From contig CANEEJ010000007.1 in NCBI GenBank assembly GCA_947426525.1, forward strand, positions 1-40,809: DNA of 40,809 nt. Reading direction: 5' to 3'. The notes beneath the pieces are model-generated. The model ran no database searches. It was not told where the DNA came from and worked only from the letters and a program-made list of their open reading frames with translations. The translations under genes were made by a program, and so were the position numbers. The DNA is from an uncultured Clostridium sp. (lineage in GTDB: Bacteria > Bacillota > Clostridia > TANB77 > CAG-508). The number at the start of each line of letters is the position of its first letter. Position 1 is the stretch's first letter. Shown piece after piece: positions 1-8,237 of this stretch.

Positions 1-175
1 GAACGTGTTTTCTTCCATCATGTACAGCAATTGTATGACCAACCATTTGTGGATATATTGTTGAAGCTCTAGACCATGTCTTTAATACTTCTTTATTTCC
101 AGATTCATTCATAGCTTCTACTCTTTTAAGTAGTTCAGGCGCTACGTATGGTATTTTCTTGCTTGATCTTGACAT
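1..175 (-). CDS. rpsS: 30S ribosomal protein S19, C-terminus beyond window
   Basis: Small-subunit protein S19, which binds 16S rRNA in the head of the 30S subunit. The first 58 residues are visible on the minus strand, beginning [20 protein letters not shown] and continuing through the conserved stretch [13 protein letters not shown]; the rest lies outside the window. The start ATG at 175 follows rplB by 14 bases and is preceded by a GGAGG Shine-Dalgarno sequence. It is the last visible gene of the S10 operon, in the canonical order rpsJ-rplC-rplD-rplW-rplB-rpsS. Nothing is unusual apart from the truncation by the window edge. Confidence 0.96.
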   Translation of the reverse strand, partial: MSRSSKKIPYVAPELLKRVEAMNESGNKEVLKTWSRASTIYPQMVGHTIAVHDGRKHV

Positions 176-189
176 TAAATTTTTCCTCC

Positions 190-1017
190 TTACTTTCTTC
201 TCTTAACAATAAACTTATTAGATTGTTTCTTTTTATTTCTTGTTTTGTATCCAAGAGCTGGTTTACCCCAAGGTGTCATTGGTCCAGCGTGTCCTACTGG
301 TGCTCTACCTTCACCACCACCGTGTGGGTGATCTACTGGGTTCATAACAGATCCTCTAACAGTTGGTCTGATACCCATATGTCTTTTTCTACCAGCTTTA
401 CCAATTTTAACATTTTCATGATCGCTGTTTCCGATTACACCGATAGTAGCTCTACATGTTGCTAAAATTAATCTCATTTCTCCTGATGGAAGTCTTACGT
501 GTGCATATTTTCCTTCTTTTGCCATTAATTGTGCACTTTGTCCAGCAGCTTTTACTAATTTTCCACCTTGTTTTGGATTTAATTCGATATTGTGAATTAA
601 AGTACCAACTGGAATGCTATTTATTGGCATACAGTTTCCTGGTTTGATATCAGCTGTTTCTCCAGATACTACTTTGTCTCCATCTTTTAATCCTTGTGGA
701 GCTAAGATATATGCTTTTTCTCCATCTTCATATTGGATTAATGCAATGTTAGCACTTCTGTTTGGATCGTATTCGATTCCTATTACAGTTGCTTCCATGT
801 TATCTTTTCTTCTTTTAAAATCTACAATTCTATATTTTTGTCTGTTTCCACCACCTTGGTGTCTTACTGTGATTCTTCCATATGAGTTTCTTCCTGCATT
901 TTTCTTTTTCTTTGCTAATAAAGATTTTTCAGGAGTTTTCTTTGTGATTTCTGCGAAATCTGAAACTGTCATATTTCTTCTAGATGGTGTATATGGTTTG
1001 AAGTGTTTCATTCCCAT
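190..1017 (-). CDS. rplB: 50S ribosomal protein L2
   Basis: L2 (275 aa) is a primary 23S rRNA binder near the peptidyl-transferase centre. The family length is usual, and the C-terminal signature [18 protein letters not shown] is present; its His is the conserved one near the active site. The start ATG at 1017 is placed by a GGAG about eight bases upstream; a second ATG two codons later is possible. The 73-base gap to rplW holds a small hairpin (CGGG, loop AAAGAA, CCCG) near 1051-1064. Third gene from the visible end of the operon. Its CGG trinucleotides all fall across codon boundaries, none in frame. Confidence 0.98.
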   Translation of the reverse strand: MGMKHFKPYTPSRRNMTVSDFAEITKKTPEKSLLAKKKKNAGRNSYGRITVRHQGGGNRQKYRIVDFKRRKDNMEATVIGIEYDPNRSANIALIQYEDGEKAYILAPQGLKDGDKVVSGETADIKPGNCMPINSIPVGTLIHNIELNPKQGGKLVKAAGQSAQLMAKEGKYAHVRLPSGEMRLILATCRATIGVIGNSDHENVKIGKAGRKRHMGIRPTVRGSVMNPVDHPHGGGEGRAPVGHAGPMTPWGKPALGYKTRNKKKQSNKFIVKRRK

Positions 1018-1090
1018 TTTTATTTCTCTCCTTTTTCATTTATTTTCCGGGTTCTTTCCCGATATTTTCATTTTCTTTCTATTGATTTCA

Positions 1091-1438
1091 CTATGCTCCC
1101 ATAAATTCATCAATACTATCTTTGTACTTCTTAGAAACTTTAGTTGCTTTTCCACCTTTTGTTAAGTAAGAAGTTTCTTCTGGATTCGTATCAATTGTAA
1201 CAATTGCTTTTTTCCAGTCAGAAGTTTTACCCATGTGGTATCCAACTCTTTTCTTTTTACCATTTACATTCATAGTATTAACTTTTAATACTTTTACATC
1301 AAAAAGTTTCTCAACAGCTTTTGCTATTTCAACTTTTGTTGCTTTTCTATTTACTTCGAAAGTGTATTTTCCTTCTTGTAATTGGTCGTTACTCTTTTCT
1401 GTAACGATTGGTGCTATAATTATATCTTCTGGTTTCAT
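1091..1438 (-). CDS. rplW: 50S ribosomal protein L23
   Basis: L23 (115 aa) sits at the exit of the ribosomal tunnel and docks trigger factor and SRP. It begins MKPEDIIIAPIVTEKS, the typical family opening, and has the basic loop VNGKKKRVGYHMGKTSDWKKA. It is somewhat longer than the usual 95-100 aa because of a C-terminal tail ending KDSIDEFMGA. The ATG at 1438 directly abuts the TAA of rplD with no spacer, so translation is probably coupled to L4. Confidence 0.97.
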   Translation of the reverse strand: MKPEDIIIAPIVTEKSNDQLQEGKYTFEVNRKATKVEIAKAVEKLFDVKVLKVNTMNVNGKKKRVGYHMGKTSDWKKAIVTIDTNPEETSYLTKGGKATKVSKKYKDSIDEFMGA

Positions 1439-2062
1439 TTAAGCGTACACCTCCTCTAATTTTTTAACAGTATCAACTGATAAAATTAGATTTGTATATT
1501 TTAATAAATCAAATACGTTAATATTGTTTGCGGTAATTGTTTTTACCCCTTCAATATTTCTTGATGACATTAATACATTTTTGTTGTTTTCTGGAAGAAC
1601 GATTAATGTTTTTCCTTCTACTTTTAAATCAACTAATGCTTTTGCCATTGTTTTTGTTTTGATTTCTTTTACTTCTAATTTATCTACTACTGTTAGTTCT
1701 TTTTCTAATACTTTAGAACTTAAGATTGATTTAATTGCCAATCTTCTTTCTTTTTTATTAACAGTATATCTGTATGAACGAGGTTTTGGTCCTAAAGCAA
1801 TACCACCTTTAATCCATTGTGGGCTTCTTGTTGAACCTTGTCTTGCTCTACCTGTTCCTTTTTGTCTCCATGGTTTTCTACCACCACCAGAAACTTCTGC
1901 TCTTGTTTTTGTACTTTGTGTACCTTGTCTTTGATTAGCTAAATAATTTACTAGTACGCTATGTACAATATTTTCATTTGGTTCAATTCCAAATACGCTT
2001 TCAGCTAATTCTATATCACTTACTTTTTTACCTTTTAAATCGTATACGTCTACTTTTGGCAT
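1439..2062 (-). CDS. rplD: 50S ribosomal protein L4
   Basis: L4 (207 aa) is an early-assembly large-subunit protein whose extended loop lines the exit tunnel. The loop signature GGGRKPWRQKGTGRARQGS is seen at about residues 59-77, followed by SPQWIKGGIALGPKPRSY. In E. coli, L4 represses its own operon through the S10 leader; whether the leader found here is an L4 target is unknown. Spacing to rplC is 17 bases and to rplW zero. Confidence 0.98.
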   Translation of the reverse strand: MPKVDVYDLKGKKVSDIELAESVFGIEPNENIVHSVLVNYLANQRQGTQSTKTRAEVSGGGRKPWRQKGTGRARQGSTRSPQWIKGGIALGPKPRSYRYTVNKKERRLAIKSILSSKVLEKELTVVDKLEVKEIKTKTMAKALVDLKVEGKTLIVLPENNKNVLMSSRNIEGVKTITANNINVFDLLKYTNLILSVDTVKKLEEVYA

Positions 2063-2079
2063 TTTGTTTTCCTCCTTCC

Positions 2080-2712
2080 TTATTTAGTAGCCTTTACAGC
2101 TGATTTTACTTTTAGGATAGCTCCTTTTGCTCCAGGAACGCTTCCTTTTACTAAGATTACGTTTTTATCCATATCTACTCTTACAACATCTAAGTTTTGA
2201 ATCGTAATAGTAACTCTTCCCATATGTCCTGGAAGTTTTTTACCTTTAAATACTCTACCTGGTGTTGCACAAGCTCCCATAGAACCTGGTCTTCTGTGGT
2301 ACATAGATCCATGTCCCATTGGTCCTCTGTGTTGTCCATGTCTTTTGATAACACCTTGGAATCCTTTTCCTTTTGATGTTCCTTGTACATCTACTTTTTC
2401 TCCAGCTTCGAAAATGTCTGCTTTAACGTCGTCTCCTACTTTGTAGTTTGCTACATCCTCTGTTCTGAATTCTCTTAAATGTTTTTTGTTAGCAAGTTTT
2501 GCTTTTGCAAAATGTCCTGCTTCTGGTTTATTAATATGTTTATCTTTTACTTCTCCGTATCCTAATTGGATGGCATTGTATCCGTCAGTTTCTACTGTTT
2601 TTACTTGTGCTACAATGTTTCCAGCTGTTTCAATTACAGTTACTGGGATTACATTTCCTTTTTCGTCGAAGATTTGTGTCATACCGATTTTTTTTCCGAT
2701 AATTCCTTTCAT
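2080..2712 (-). CDS. rplC: 50S ribosomal protein L3
   Basis: L3 (210 aa) binds near the 3' end of 23S rRNA and reaches the peptidyl-transferase centre. It opens [19 protein letters not shown], and the central basic extension with [16 protein letters not shown] and HRRPGSMG is conserved. The 127-base gap between it and rpsJ holds two hairpins on the transcript: AAATGC/GCATTT, and GCTGAC with loop AAAA and GTCAGC just before the ribosome binding site. These could affect processing or L3 translation. Confidence 0.98.
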   Translation of the reverse strand: MKGIIGKKIGMTQIFDEKGNVIPVTVIETAGNIVAQVKTVETDGYNAIQLGYGEVKDKHINKPEAGHFAKAKLANKKHLREFRTEDVANYKVGDDVKADIFEAGEKVDVQGTSKGKGFQGVIKRHGQHRGPMGHGSMYHRRPGSMGACATPGRVFKGKKLPGHMGRVTITIQNLDVVRVDMDKNVILVKGSVPGAKGAILKVKSAVKATK

Positions 2713-2839
2713 TCTTTCTTTCCTCCTAACTATTGGCTGACTTTTGTCAGCTTGGTTTTGCTGAGGCTGTTAAAACTTGTTTGTTACAGCGTCAGTATGC
2801 AAATGCGTTAAGCATTTGTATTCCTAATAAATAAATGTC

Positions 2840-3163
2840 TTACAATTTTATTTCAATATCAACACCAGCTGGTAATTCTAATTTCATTAGACTGTCAACT
2901 GTTTTTTGTGTTGGATACAAGATGTCGATTACTCTTTTATGGGTTCTCATTTCAAATTGCTCTCTTGAGTCTTTGTATTTGTGTGGAGAACGTAAAATTG
3001 TTACTATTTCTTTTTGTGTTGGTAATGGAATAGGACCTGATACCTTTGCTCCTGTTTTCTTAGCAGTATCTACTATCTTTTCAGCAGACTGATCTAAAAC
3101 TACATGGTCATAAGCTTTTAGTCTTATTCTAATTTTCTCACTTGTTGCTACTGTGTTTGCCAT
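2840..3163 (-). CDS. rpsJ: 30S ribosomal protein S10
   Basis: S10 (107 aa) is a small-subunit head protein and, with NusB, part of antitermination complexes. The start is set at ATG 3163 ([20 protein letters not shown]). The frame stays open upstream to 3280, but those 39 residues are unlike S10, lie in the structured leader, and a GGAGGG sequence sits just before 3163. S10 hallmarks seen are [19 protein letters not shown] and the C-terminal IEIKL. First gene of the operon. Confidence 0.97.
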   Translation of the reverse strand: MANTVATSEKIRIRLKAYDHVVLDQSAEKIVDTAKKTGAKVSGPIPLPTQKEIVTILRSPHKYKDSREQFEMRTHKRVIDILYPTQKTVDSLMKLELPAGVDIEIKL

Positions 3164-3434
3164 TGTAATTTTCCCTCCTTCTTTTTTTGTTTTCTTTTTC
3201 GGCTTTTGCCGGAGATAGCTTGGTTTGCTATCAAAATTACCTTGGCAAGTTAAAACGTACTCTGGTGTTTCGAATATCACCTATATAAAAACCCAAAAAT
3301 TGCATGATAATTTTGGGATAAGTACATTTTCTTACCGCCTGGTCTTTGCCATAACATACTCCACCAAAGTTCCCTCCATCCTACATTTCCGTAAGGATGT
3401 AGCCACATTTGGCTTCAACGCTTATATTTTCATG
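3164..3434 (-). promoter_or_regulatory. Structured S10-operon leader
   Basis: About 270 transcribed bases lie between the promoter and rpsJ. In transcript order they contain a hairpin CTACATCC/GG..ATGTAG near 3381-3402, purine-rich GGAGGGAAC and GGTGGAG boxes, short ORFs starting at 3357 (26 codons, stop at 3277) and 3352 (MAKTRR then stop), an intrinsic terminator at 3287-3317, then hairpins GATAGC/GCTATC and CGGC/GCCG before the ribosome binding site. Length and layout suggest attenuation of ribosomal protein synthesis. I do not recognise a named leader family. Confidence 0.6.
3287..3317 (-). terminator. Attenuator-like terminator inside the S10 leader
   Basis: On the minus strand the arms CCCAAAATT and AATTTTTGGG close a seven-base loop and are followed by TTTTTATA, an intrinsic terminator. 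It lies between the promoter and rpsJ, so it must be bypassed for the operon to be expressed. It overlaps the short leader ORF beginning at 3357. Confidence 0.7.
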
Positions 3435-3441
3435 CTTATTT

Positions 3442-3470
3442 ATTATACAACGCTTATTTCCGTATGTCAA
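3442..3470 (-). promoter_or_regulatory. Consensus sigma-A promoter of the S10 operon
   Basis: Minus strand: -35 TTGACA (3465-3470), 17-base spacer, -10 TATAAT (3442-3447), an exact match to the vegetative consensus. Transcription should begin near 3434. Confidence 0.9.
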
Positions 3471-3502
3471 CACCTTTTTACAAATTTGTAATATTTTGTT
3501 TT

Positions 3503-3535
3503 AAAAAATACCAAGTCTATATTCTTGGTATTTTT
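3503..3535. terminator. Bidirectional terminator upstream of the S10 promoter
   Basis: Arms AAAAAATACCAAG and CTTGGTATTTTT close an eight-base loop, with T-runs in both directions. It insulates the S10 promoter from upstream transcription. The stretch 3536-3723 between this hairpin and the next one is AT-rich and holds no gene I can support. Confidence 0.7.
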
Positions 3536-3723
3536 ACAATCTATAATTTTTAAATTTTGAATTTTAGAAATCGAATTAATAATTTTTTGAATTAATTTTA
3601 TCCCTGTTACAAAGTTGTTTTTGCAATTTTCCAAAAATAATTGCATGTTTCTATTAAAACACGAAAGCCTACTTTTTGCAATAATTTCAACCGTTCTTTT
3701 CATCGCAAATTTCGCTATTTTTC

Positions 3724-3761
3724 GCTACAAAAAAGATAGCAATTTGCTATCTTTTTGTAGC
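3724..3761 (-). terminator. Terminator of the zinc-ribbon/PASTA gene
   Basis: Near-perfect inverted repeat with arms GCTACAAAAAAGATAGCA and TGCTATCTTTTTGTAGC and a three-base loop, starting nine bases after the stop codon at 3770. The T-run inside the arm makes a strong intrinsic terminator. Confidence 0.85.
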
Positions 3762-3769
3762 TTTAGCAA

Positions 3770-5567
3770 TTAGTATATAATAAAATATGTTATATCATTT
3801 CCATTTGCTACATCTATACGTCCTTCTGCAACGGCATCTCGTTTAGCATTATATGCATTTTTTACCGTAATCTTTACCTTAAAAAACCATATTCCGTTTC
3901 CTTCATAAGTTCTCGCTAAATACCCTGTAACAGAATGAACTTTTACGCCATAAGGACAACTATCTTCTATTTGCATTCTAAATACATCTTCTGCATCATC
4001 ACGATATCTTGTATCTGAAAAATCTTCTGGCTTTGTTTCTGTTTGTATTGGAGCTACTGGCTCATTGGTAACAGTTGTATTTTCAACGCTTGGTACAGAC
4101 TTTTCTTCTTTTTTATGACAAGTTAATAATATTTCTGCATCTTTGCTAATCTCTGCTCCTGTTTCAACGCTTTGGCTTATTACTTCCCATTTACTATCAT
4201 CTTCAAAAAGCAGACTATTACCATCATCTCCTTTAGTTGTAATATTAGTAAAGCCTATATTTTTCAATTTATCTTTAGCTGTAGTAACATCAAGTCCTTT
4301 TACATCTATCATAGTTAATTGTTCTTCTTTGCCATCAGTCACATTAATTTGAGAGCTAGTACAACTAATTTTTATTTTAACAGTTTCAGGTTTTGATACA
4401 TTTATTTTTATTTCTCCCTTAATAGATGAATCCTCTACATTTTCAAAATTAAGTGTATGTTCGCCTTTCTTTAATGATGTTGTATACGTTTCAGTAGTTC
4501 CATGTTTTAAAGTACCTTGATAAGAATATTTATCAACATAAACTTTTACATCATATTTACTAAGCATTAAATTTTCTGAACATTCTATTTCTAAATCCAC
4601 TTTATACTCTGGTTCAGAAATAGTAATTTTTACTATATTATTTCCTCGATATTCAATGTTGATTTTATATCCATCCATATTTTTAGCAGTATATGATTTA
4701 TCAGTTTTATATGGGTCTATTTTAAATCCTTTGTCCTCACATAGCTTGTTATAATTTTTGAAAGCTTCTTTAGACATTTCTCCTACATATGCTATAAATC
4801 CAGTTTCATTGTCTTTTTCAATCTTACCCACTTTTGATTCTGGTACAGGAATTAATCTAGCATATTCACTATCAGGCCATTCCAGACTTCCTAACTGCAT
4901 AGGAGCATTGAGGTCAATGTTCATTTGATTTTCAGATTCGTAATAATATAATTTAAGTTCATACCCTTCTGTATTATAGGCATAAAATGAACTACCTAAT
5001 TGTTCTATGTCTACTGTAAATCCCTTTTCCTTACAATCCCTAGCGTATTTGTCATATTGAGTAGGAGATATTTTGTAAATCGATAATGACAATCTATCCC
5101 TTGAATTACTGTTTATTCTTCCCAAAAGTGATTTTGGTTTTGGAATAATATCACTTAATACAATATCATCCCAGCTGAAATTTCTTGCATCATTGTTTGT
5201 ATTATATGTACTAAAATAAGGAAATATTAAAATTAGTGCTAAAATTAGTGGAACTTTGTATAACCAAATTTTATGTGATTTTATAATCTCTTTTTTCATT
5301 AAAATTGCAATAATACAAAGTGCAATTCCTGCTAAAGCAATTAATCCTGCCATAATATGTTTTCCATTAAATGCCCCCATACTCATCAAAGCAAATAATA
5401 TTAATACAATAATCGGCATTTTTCCGTATTAATTTATGGCTCCTATTATCTGATGAATCTTTTGATAAATTATTATCGTTTGTTTTAGCAGCAGTAACTT
5501 TTTCTCCACAGTGAGGACAAAATTTAGTTTCTGCTGATAATTCATCTTTACATTTTAAACATTTCAT
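3770..5567 (-). CDS. Zinc-ribbon membrane protein with PASTA domain, read through a +1 shift at a CGG codon
   Basis: Two overlapping frames form one protein. Frame 1 (5367-5567) starts MKCLKCKDELSAETKFCPHC, a CxxC-x10-CxxC zinc ribbon, and runs out of frame after codon 48, an in-frame CGG at 5424-5426. Skipping one base there (ATA C|GGA AAA ATG) joins the frame ending at 3770, giving about 598 aa. After the join come three hydrophobic segments, two repeats resembling each other (restored residues about 140-230 and 240-315), a PEGA-like beta domain, a PASTA-like domain containing DVTTAKDKLKNIGFTN, a Pro/Thr linker and a conserved C-terminal domain. A cytoplasmic zinc ribbon followed by membrane helices and extracytoplasmic domains is a common Firmicutes architecture, so the fusion is more natural than two genes. 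PASTA suggests cell-wall contact. Function unknown. Confidence 0.8.
5424..5426 (-). other. Candidate +1 recoding site 1: ATA CGG A
   Basis: In-frame CGG, codon 48 of the zinc-ribbon frame. Continuing in frame gives RKNADYC and a stop shortly after; moving +1 gives GKMPIIVLILFA, the start of the membrane segment. An A5 run lies just downstream, so a homopolymer error is possible at this site taken alone. Confidence 0.75.
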
Positions 5568-5741
5568 TTTATTACTCCCCTAAATTTATTCTATACTTTA
5601 ATTATCTTTATATCATATGCATTTTTTAGTGTCAATCATGTAAAACAAAAATACATAAAATTCGTAATATTTTAACCCTCGTCTTATTTTCATTTGACAA
5701 TTTTACACATTTATGTCATTCTATTTTCATGTTTTTTCATT

Positions 5742-5882
5742 AGGGTGGATACTTGAAAGGATGATTCACATGAAAGAAGAAAAAGATAAAACTATAAAAA
5801 AAGAAGTAATATCAATTCCGCAGGAAAACTACACAAAAAATTATGAAAGATAAAACTTGTTAACTTGTATTCAATCCACCCT
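5742..5882. repeat. 9-bp inverted repeat enclosing a small ORF
   Basis: AGGGTGGAT at 5742-5750 and ATCCACCCT at 5874-5882 enclose the 27-codon ORF and its ribosome binding site. In RNA the two arms would pair across about 120 bases. The upstream sequence TTGACA (5694-5699) could be a -35 with a weak -10 near 5718. Confidence 0.45.
5770..5853 (+). CDS. Small charged peptide, 27 codons, unknown
   Basis: The ORF reads MKEEKDKTIKKEVISIPQEN then YTKNYER and stop. AAAGG lies nine bases before the ATG at 5770; an ATG at 5761 directly abuts the AAAGG and is less likely. It is followed by the terminator at 5891-5912 and preceded by a possible promoter, so the unit is self-contained on the plus strand between two minus-strand genes. 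No family recognised. It could be a real small protein or part of a small RNA; coding evidence is limited to the start site and the isolated transcription unit. Confidence 0.4.
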   Translation: MKEEKDKTIKKEVISIPQENYTKNYER

Positions 5883-5890
5883 TACAATTT

Positions 5891-5912
5891 AAGAGCCTTT
5901 ATAAAGGCTCTT
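5891..5912. terminator. Bidirectional terminator (ldh / small ORF)
   Basis: Palindrome with arms AAGAGCCTTT and AAAGGCTCTT and a two-base loop, nine bases past the ldh stop on the minus strand and followed by TTATTTTT on the plus strand. Confidence 0.85.
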
Positions 5913-5921
5913 ATTTTTGCT

Positions 5922-6875
5922 TTACTCCTCAATTATTTTATCAATTGAACTTTCTCTCATTTCTCGAATTAATTTACAACTATTATCCAATTTTTCCTGT
6001 TCATAATCATTTAAGTTCAATTCAATTAACTCTCTTACACCATTTCGATTAATAATAGCTGGCACACCAATAAAAATATCATTTTGTCCATATTGATTTT
6101 CTAAATAAGTAGAAACTGTCAAAATAGAATTTTCGTTGTCTAAAACTGCTCGAACTAAACGATTTAATGCCATCCCAATTCCATAGTAAGTCGCTTTCTT
6201 CTTATTGATAATTTCATAAGCTGCATTAACTACTCCTTCGTGAATTTTCTTTAAATCTTCCATTGGATGTTTACCATCTTTCATAATATCTTTTACCTTT
6301 TTACATCCAACATAAGCATGATCCCAAGGAACAAAAGAAGAATCTCCATGTTCTCCCATAATATAAGCATGAATATTTTTACTAGATATTTTTAAGTAGT
6401 CTGCCATCAAATAACGAAGTCTAGCTGTATCTAGCACAGTTCCAGAACCAATTACTTTATTCTTTGGTAACCCTGATACTTTCCAAACAACATAAGTCAT
6501 TAGGTCTACTGGATTGCTTGCTACAATGATAATCCCATTAAACCCACTTGCCATGATAGATTTTGTAATTTGTTTCATAATTTTGGTGTTTACTTCTGCT
6601 AATTCCAATCTAGTTTGTCCTGGCTTTTGTGCTACTCCTGCTGTAATTACTACAATTTGTGCATCTTTGCAATCTTCATAGTCTCCCGCTTTTATTACCA
6701 TTTTTTGTGGTGCATAAGGTAATCCATGAGATAAGTCCATTTCTTCTCCAATTGTTTTTTCTTTATCAATATCAATTAGAACAAGTTCTTCTATCCCTCC
6801 TCTGTTTAACATAGAATATGCCATACTCATTCCAACAAAACCTGTTCCAACTAAAACTATTTTTCCTTTTTTCAT
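5922..6875 (-). CDS. ldh: L-lactate dehydrogenase
   Basis: NAD-dependent L-lactate dehydrogenase (317 aa), converting pyruvate and NADH to lactate in the cytoplasm, a fermentation end step. The Rossmann motif is at about residues 8-16 (VGTGFVGMS). GQTR loop residue Arg89, Gln83 of AGVAQKPGQTR (which favours lactate over malate), Asn121 of SNPVDL, Arg154 of DTARLR and catalytic His176 of GEHGDS are all present. It is a single-gene unit with its own promoter and terminator. Malate dehydrogenase is the alternative, but the Gln in the specificity loop argues against it. Confidence 0.93.
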   Translation of the reverse strand: MKKGKIVLVGTGFVGMSMAYSMLNRGGIEELVLIDIDKEKTIGEEMDLSHGLPYAPQKMVIKAGDYEDCKDAQIVVITAGVAQKPGQTRLELAEVNTKIMKQITKSIMASGFNGIIIVASNPVDLMTYVVWKVSGLPKNKVIGSGTVLDTARLRYLMADYLKISSKNIHAYIMGEHGDSSFVPWDHAYVGCKKVKDIMKDGKHPMEDLKKIHEGVVNAAYEIINKKKATYYGIGMALNRLVRAVLDNENSILTVSTYLENQYGQNDIFIGVPAIINRNGVRELIELNLNDYEQEKLDNSCKLIREMRESSIDKIIEE

Positions 6876-6918
6876 TTTTCAACACTCCTTTCTCTCTTTT
6901 GTGTTTTATAATGTTATC

Positions 6919-6946
6919 ATTATACCATTATTTTTATGTTTTTCAA
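6919..6946 (-). promoter_or_regulatory. ldh promoter
   Basis: Minus strand TTGAAA (6941-6946), 16-base spacer, TATAAT (6919-6924), about 45 bases before the ldh start. No obvious Rex operator was recognised. Confidence 0.65.
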
Positions 6947-6954
6947 TATTTTAT

Positions 6955-6983
6955 TTTACTTTTTCCATTTTTTATGATATAAT
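6955..6983 (+). promoter_or_regulatory. Promoter of the DUF4364 gene
   Basis: TATAAT at 6978-6983 with a poor -35 (TTTACT, 6955-6960) at 17 bases. It is divergent from the ldh promoter, so the two share about 30 bases of upstream DNA. Confidence 0.5.
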
Positions 6984-7016
6984 CACAAAAAAACAAAGTA
7001 AGGAGTGCTATTGAAT

Positions 7017-7568
7017 ATGAGTTCAAATTCAGATAATACTACTACTTTGGCTGAAAATAAGGTATTAATCTTATACATATTAAATCTAATTGATGGAGAA
7101 TTTAGGCAAGACGATTTATTCAAAATCATTACCGCAATCAACAACATTAACTACTTCTACTTCAAACAAGTTTTAACAGATTTAATAGATTCCAATCTAG
7201 TAGGTACTTATACAAAAGAAGAAGAACCAGTTATCCGAATTACCTCGGAAGGAAAAAATGCATATATTCTTACCAAAGATGTACTACCAGGAATCATGAA
7301 ATTAAAAGCAGATAATATTTTTGCTAAAGAATTCCCTTCTATTGAAGAGGAGTCTTCTATTATTGCGGAATTTATTCCAAAAACTGAGAATGAATACACA
7401 ATAAAATGCAAAATTGTTGAAAATAATGAAACTTTATTTGAAGTAAGAACCTTTGCAGGTTCTAGAGATAGAGCAAAGCGCATTGTGGATAATTGGAAAC
7501 AACATGCCACAACAATTTACCCACAAATGTTAAACTTACTATTACAAGATTATTCGTCAGAAAAATGA
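7017..7568 (+). CDS. DUF4364 family protein, winged-helix-like
   Basis: Protein of 183 aa from ATG 7017. TTG at 7011 fits the AAGGAG at 7000-7005 slightly better (5-base spacing, 185 aa), and a GTG at 7005 is too close. The N-terminal half, with ENKVLILYILNLIDG and helical segments up to about residue 90, looks like the winged-helix domain of DUF4364, a Firmicutes family of probable DNA-binding proteins without assigned function; the C-terminal half is alpha/beta and ends in YPQMLNLLLQDYSSEK. Its stop codon TGA lies inside the palindromic repeat at 7563-7600. Confidence 0.8.
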   Translation: MSSNSDNTTTLAENKVLILYILNLIDGEFRQDDLFKIITAINNINYFYFKQVLTDLIDSNLVGTYTKEEEPVIRITSEGKNAYILTKDVLPGIMKLKADNIFAKEFPSIEEESSIIAEFIPKTENEYTIKCKIVENNETLFEVRTFAGSRDRAKRIVDNWKQHATTIYPQMLNLLLQDYSSEK

Positions 7569-7600
7569 GACGGTGGGGACAGGTCTTTTCTGTCTCATTT
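7563..7600. repeat. Palindromic repeat, GGGGACAGGTCTT class
   Basis: Arms AAATGAGAC and GTCTCATTT around a core containing GGGGACAGGTCTTTTCT. The TGA of the left arm is the stop codon of the upstream gene. Same family as 34401-34426, 36021-36064 and 40174-40224. Confidence 0.85.
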
Positions 7601-7605
7601 ATTAT

Positions 7606-7637
7606 AAAAAATCAGGATATTTTTTCCTGATTTTTTT
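7606..7637. terminator. Bidirectional terminator
   Basis: Arms AAAAAATCAGGA and TCCTGATTTTTTT close a short T-rich loop between the convergent DUF4364 and acetyltransferase genes. Confidence 0.85.
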
Positions 7638-7644
7638 GCATTCT

Positions 7645-8220
7645 TTAATTGTTTATCACTTTACATTTTCTTTTCGTTTTCTTCTCTCCTATCGTTGCTT
7701 TATATATTTCAAATATTTGCTTTATCACTTCACTATCCATAAATTCATTTTTTTGACAAGGTAGTATATAAGCTGAATAAATAACTGTAAACATTTCTAA
7801 GTCAAAATTCAGCTTATAAAAACCTAAGTTTTCATAAAATTTAGCTCTTCGTTGCCTAATCTTATTTTCTTCTTCGTTCTCTCCACAATTTAATTTTTCA
7901 ATCTCAATAAAAATGCCATCATACTGTTGATACCTCTCTTTTAAAATTTTGATTGCTTGTGTTCCATATCCTCTATGTTGATACTCTGGTAAAATGGCAA
8001 AATAATCTAGTTGTATATATGGATTACCTTTTAGCATATTTAAGATAAAAAATCCTACTAGTTTATCGTCTACTATAATTCCAATCACATCCATAATATT
8101 ATTTTTATAGGATTTTTTCAAATATCGGTAAGATTTTCTTTCTAACACAGGAAATATCTTTTTATATTCTGGATAAATATTCTTTTTAAATTCTTTTATA
8201 TCTATCGACTTTAATTCCAT
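7645..8220 (-). CDS. GNAT-family N-acetyltransferase
   Basis: Acetyl-CoA-dependent acetyltransferase fold, 191 aa. The family signature is the segment LDYFAILPEYQHRGYGTQAI (about residues 72-91): beta strand 4, then the Q-x-x-G-x-G/A pyrophosphate-binding loop (here QHRGYG). Later residues RRAKFYENLGFYKL match the usual Y-x-x-x-G-F element. The start is placed at 8220 because AAAGGAG lies nine bases upstream; ATG 8226 would leave only three bases. The tail is Lys/Arg-rich. Substrate cannot be told. It lies 17 bases behind the HExxH membrane protein and is probably cotranscribed. Confidence 0.82.
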   Translation of the reverse strand: MELKSIDIKEFKKNIYPEYKKIFPVLERKSYRYLKKSYKNNIMDVIGIIVDDKLVGFFILNMLKGNPYIQLDYFAILPEYQHRGYGTQAIKILKERYQQYDGIFIEIEKLNCGENEEENKIRQRRAKFYENLGFYKLNFDLEMFTVIYSAYILPCQKNEFMDSEVIKQIFEIYKATIGEKKTKRKCKVINN

Positions 8221-8237
8221 TTGCATGTTCTCCTTTC

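Noticed and set aside
148..1165. Plus-strand ORFs opposite the ribosomal protein genes
   Set aside because: They are antisense shadows of rplB and rplW with no start signals and low-complexity Phe/Ser/Leu composition.
3164..3280. N-terminal extension of S10
   Set aside because: The extra 39 residues are unlike S10 and lie in structured leader RNA; the Shine-Dalgarno sequence fits the ATG at 3163.
3467..3703. A 78-codon minus-strand ORF upstream of the S10 promoter
   Set aside because: It runs through the terminator hairpin at 3503-3535 and into the -35 box, has no good ribosome binding site and no recognisable domain.
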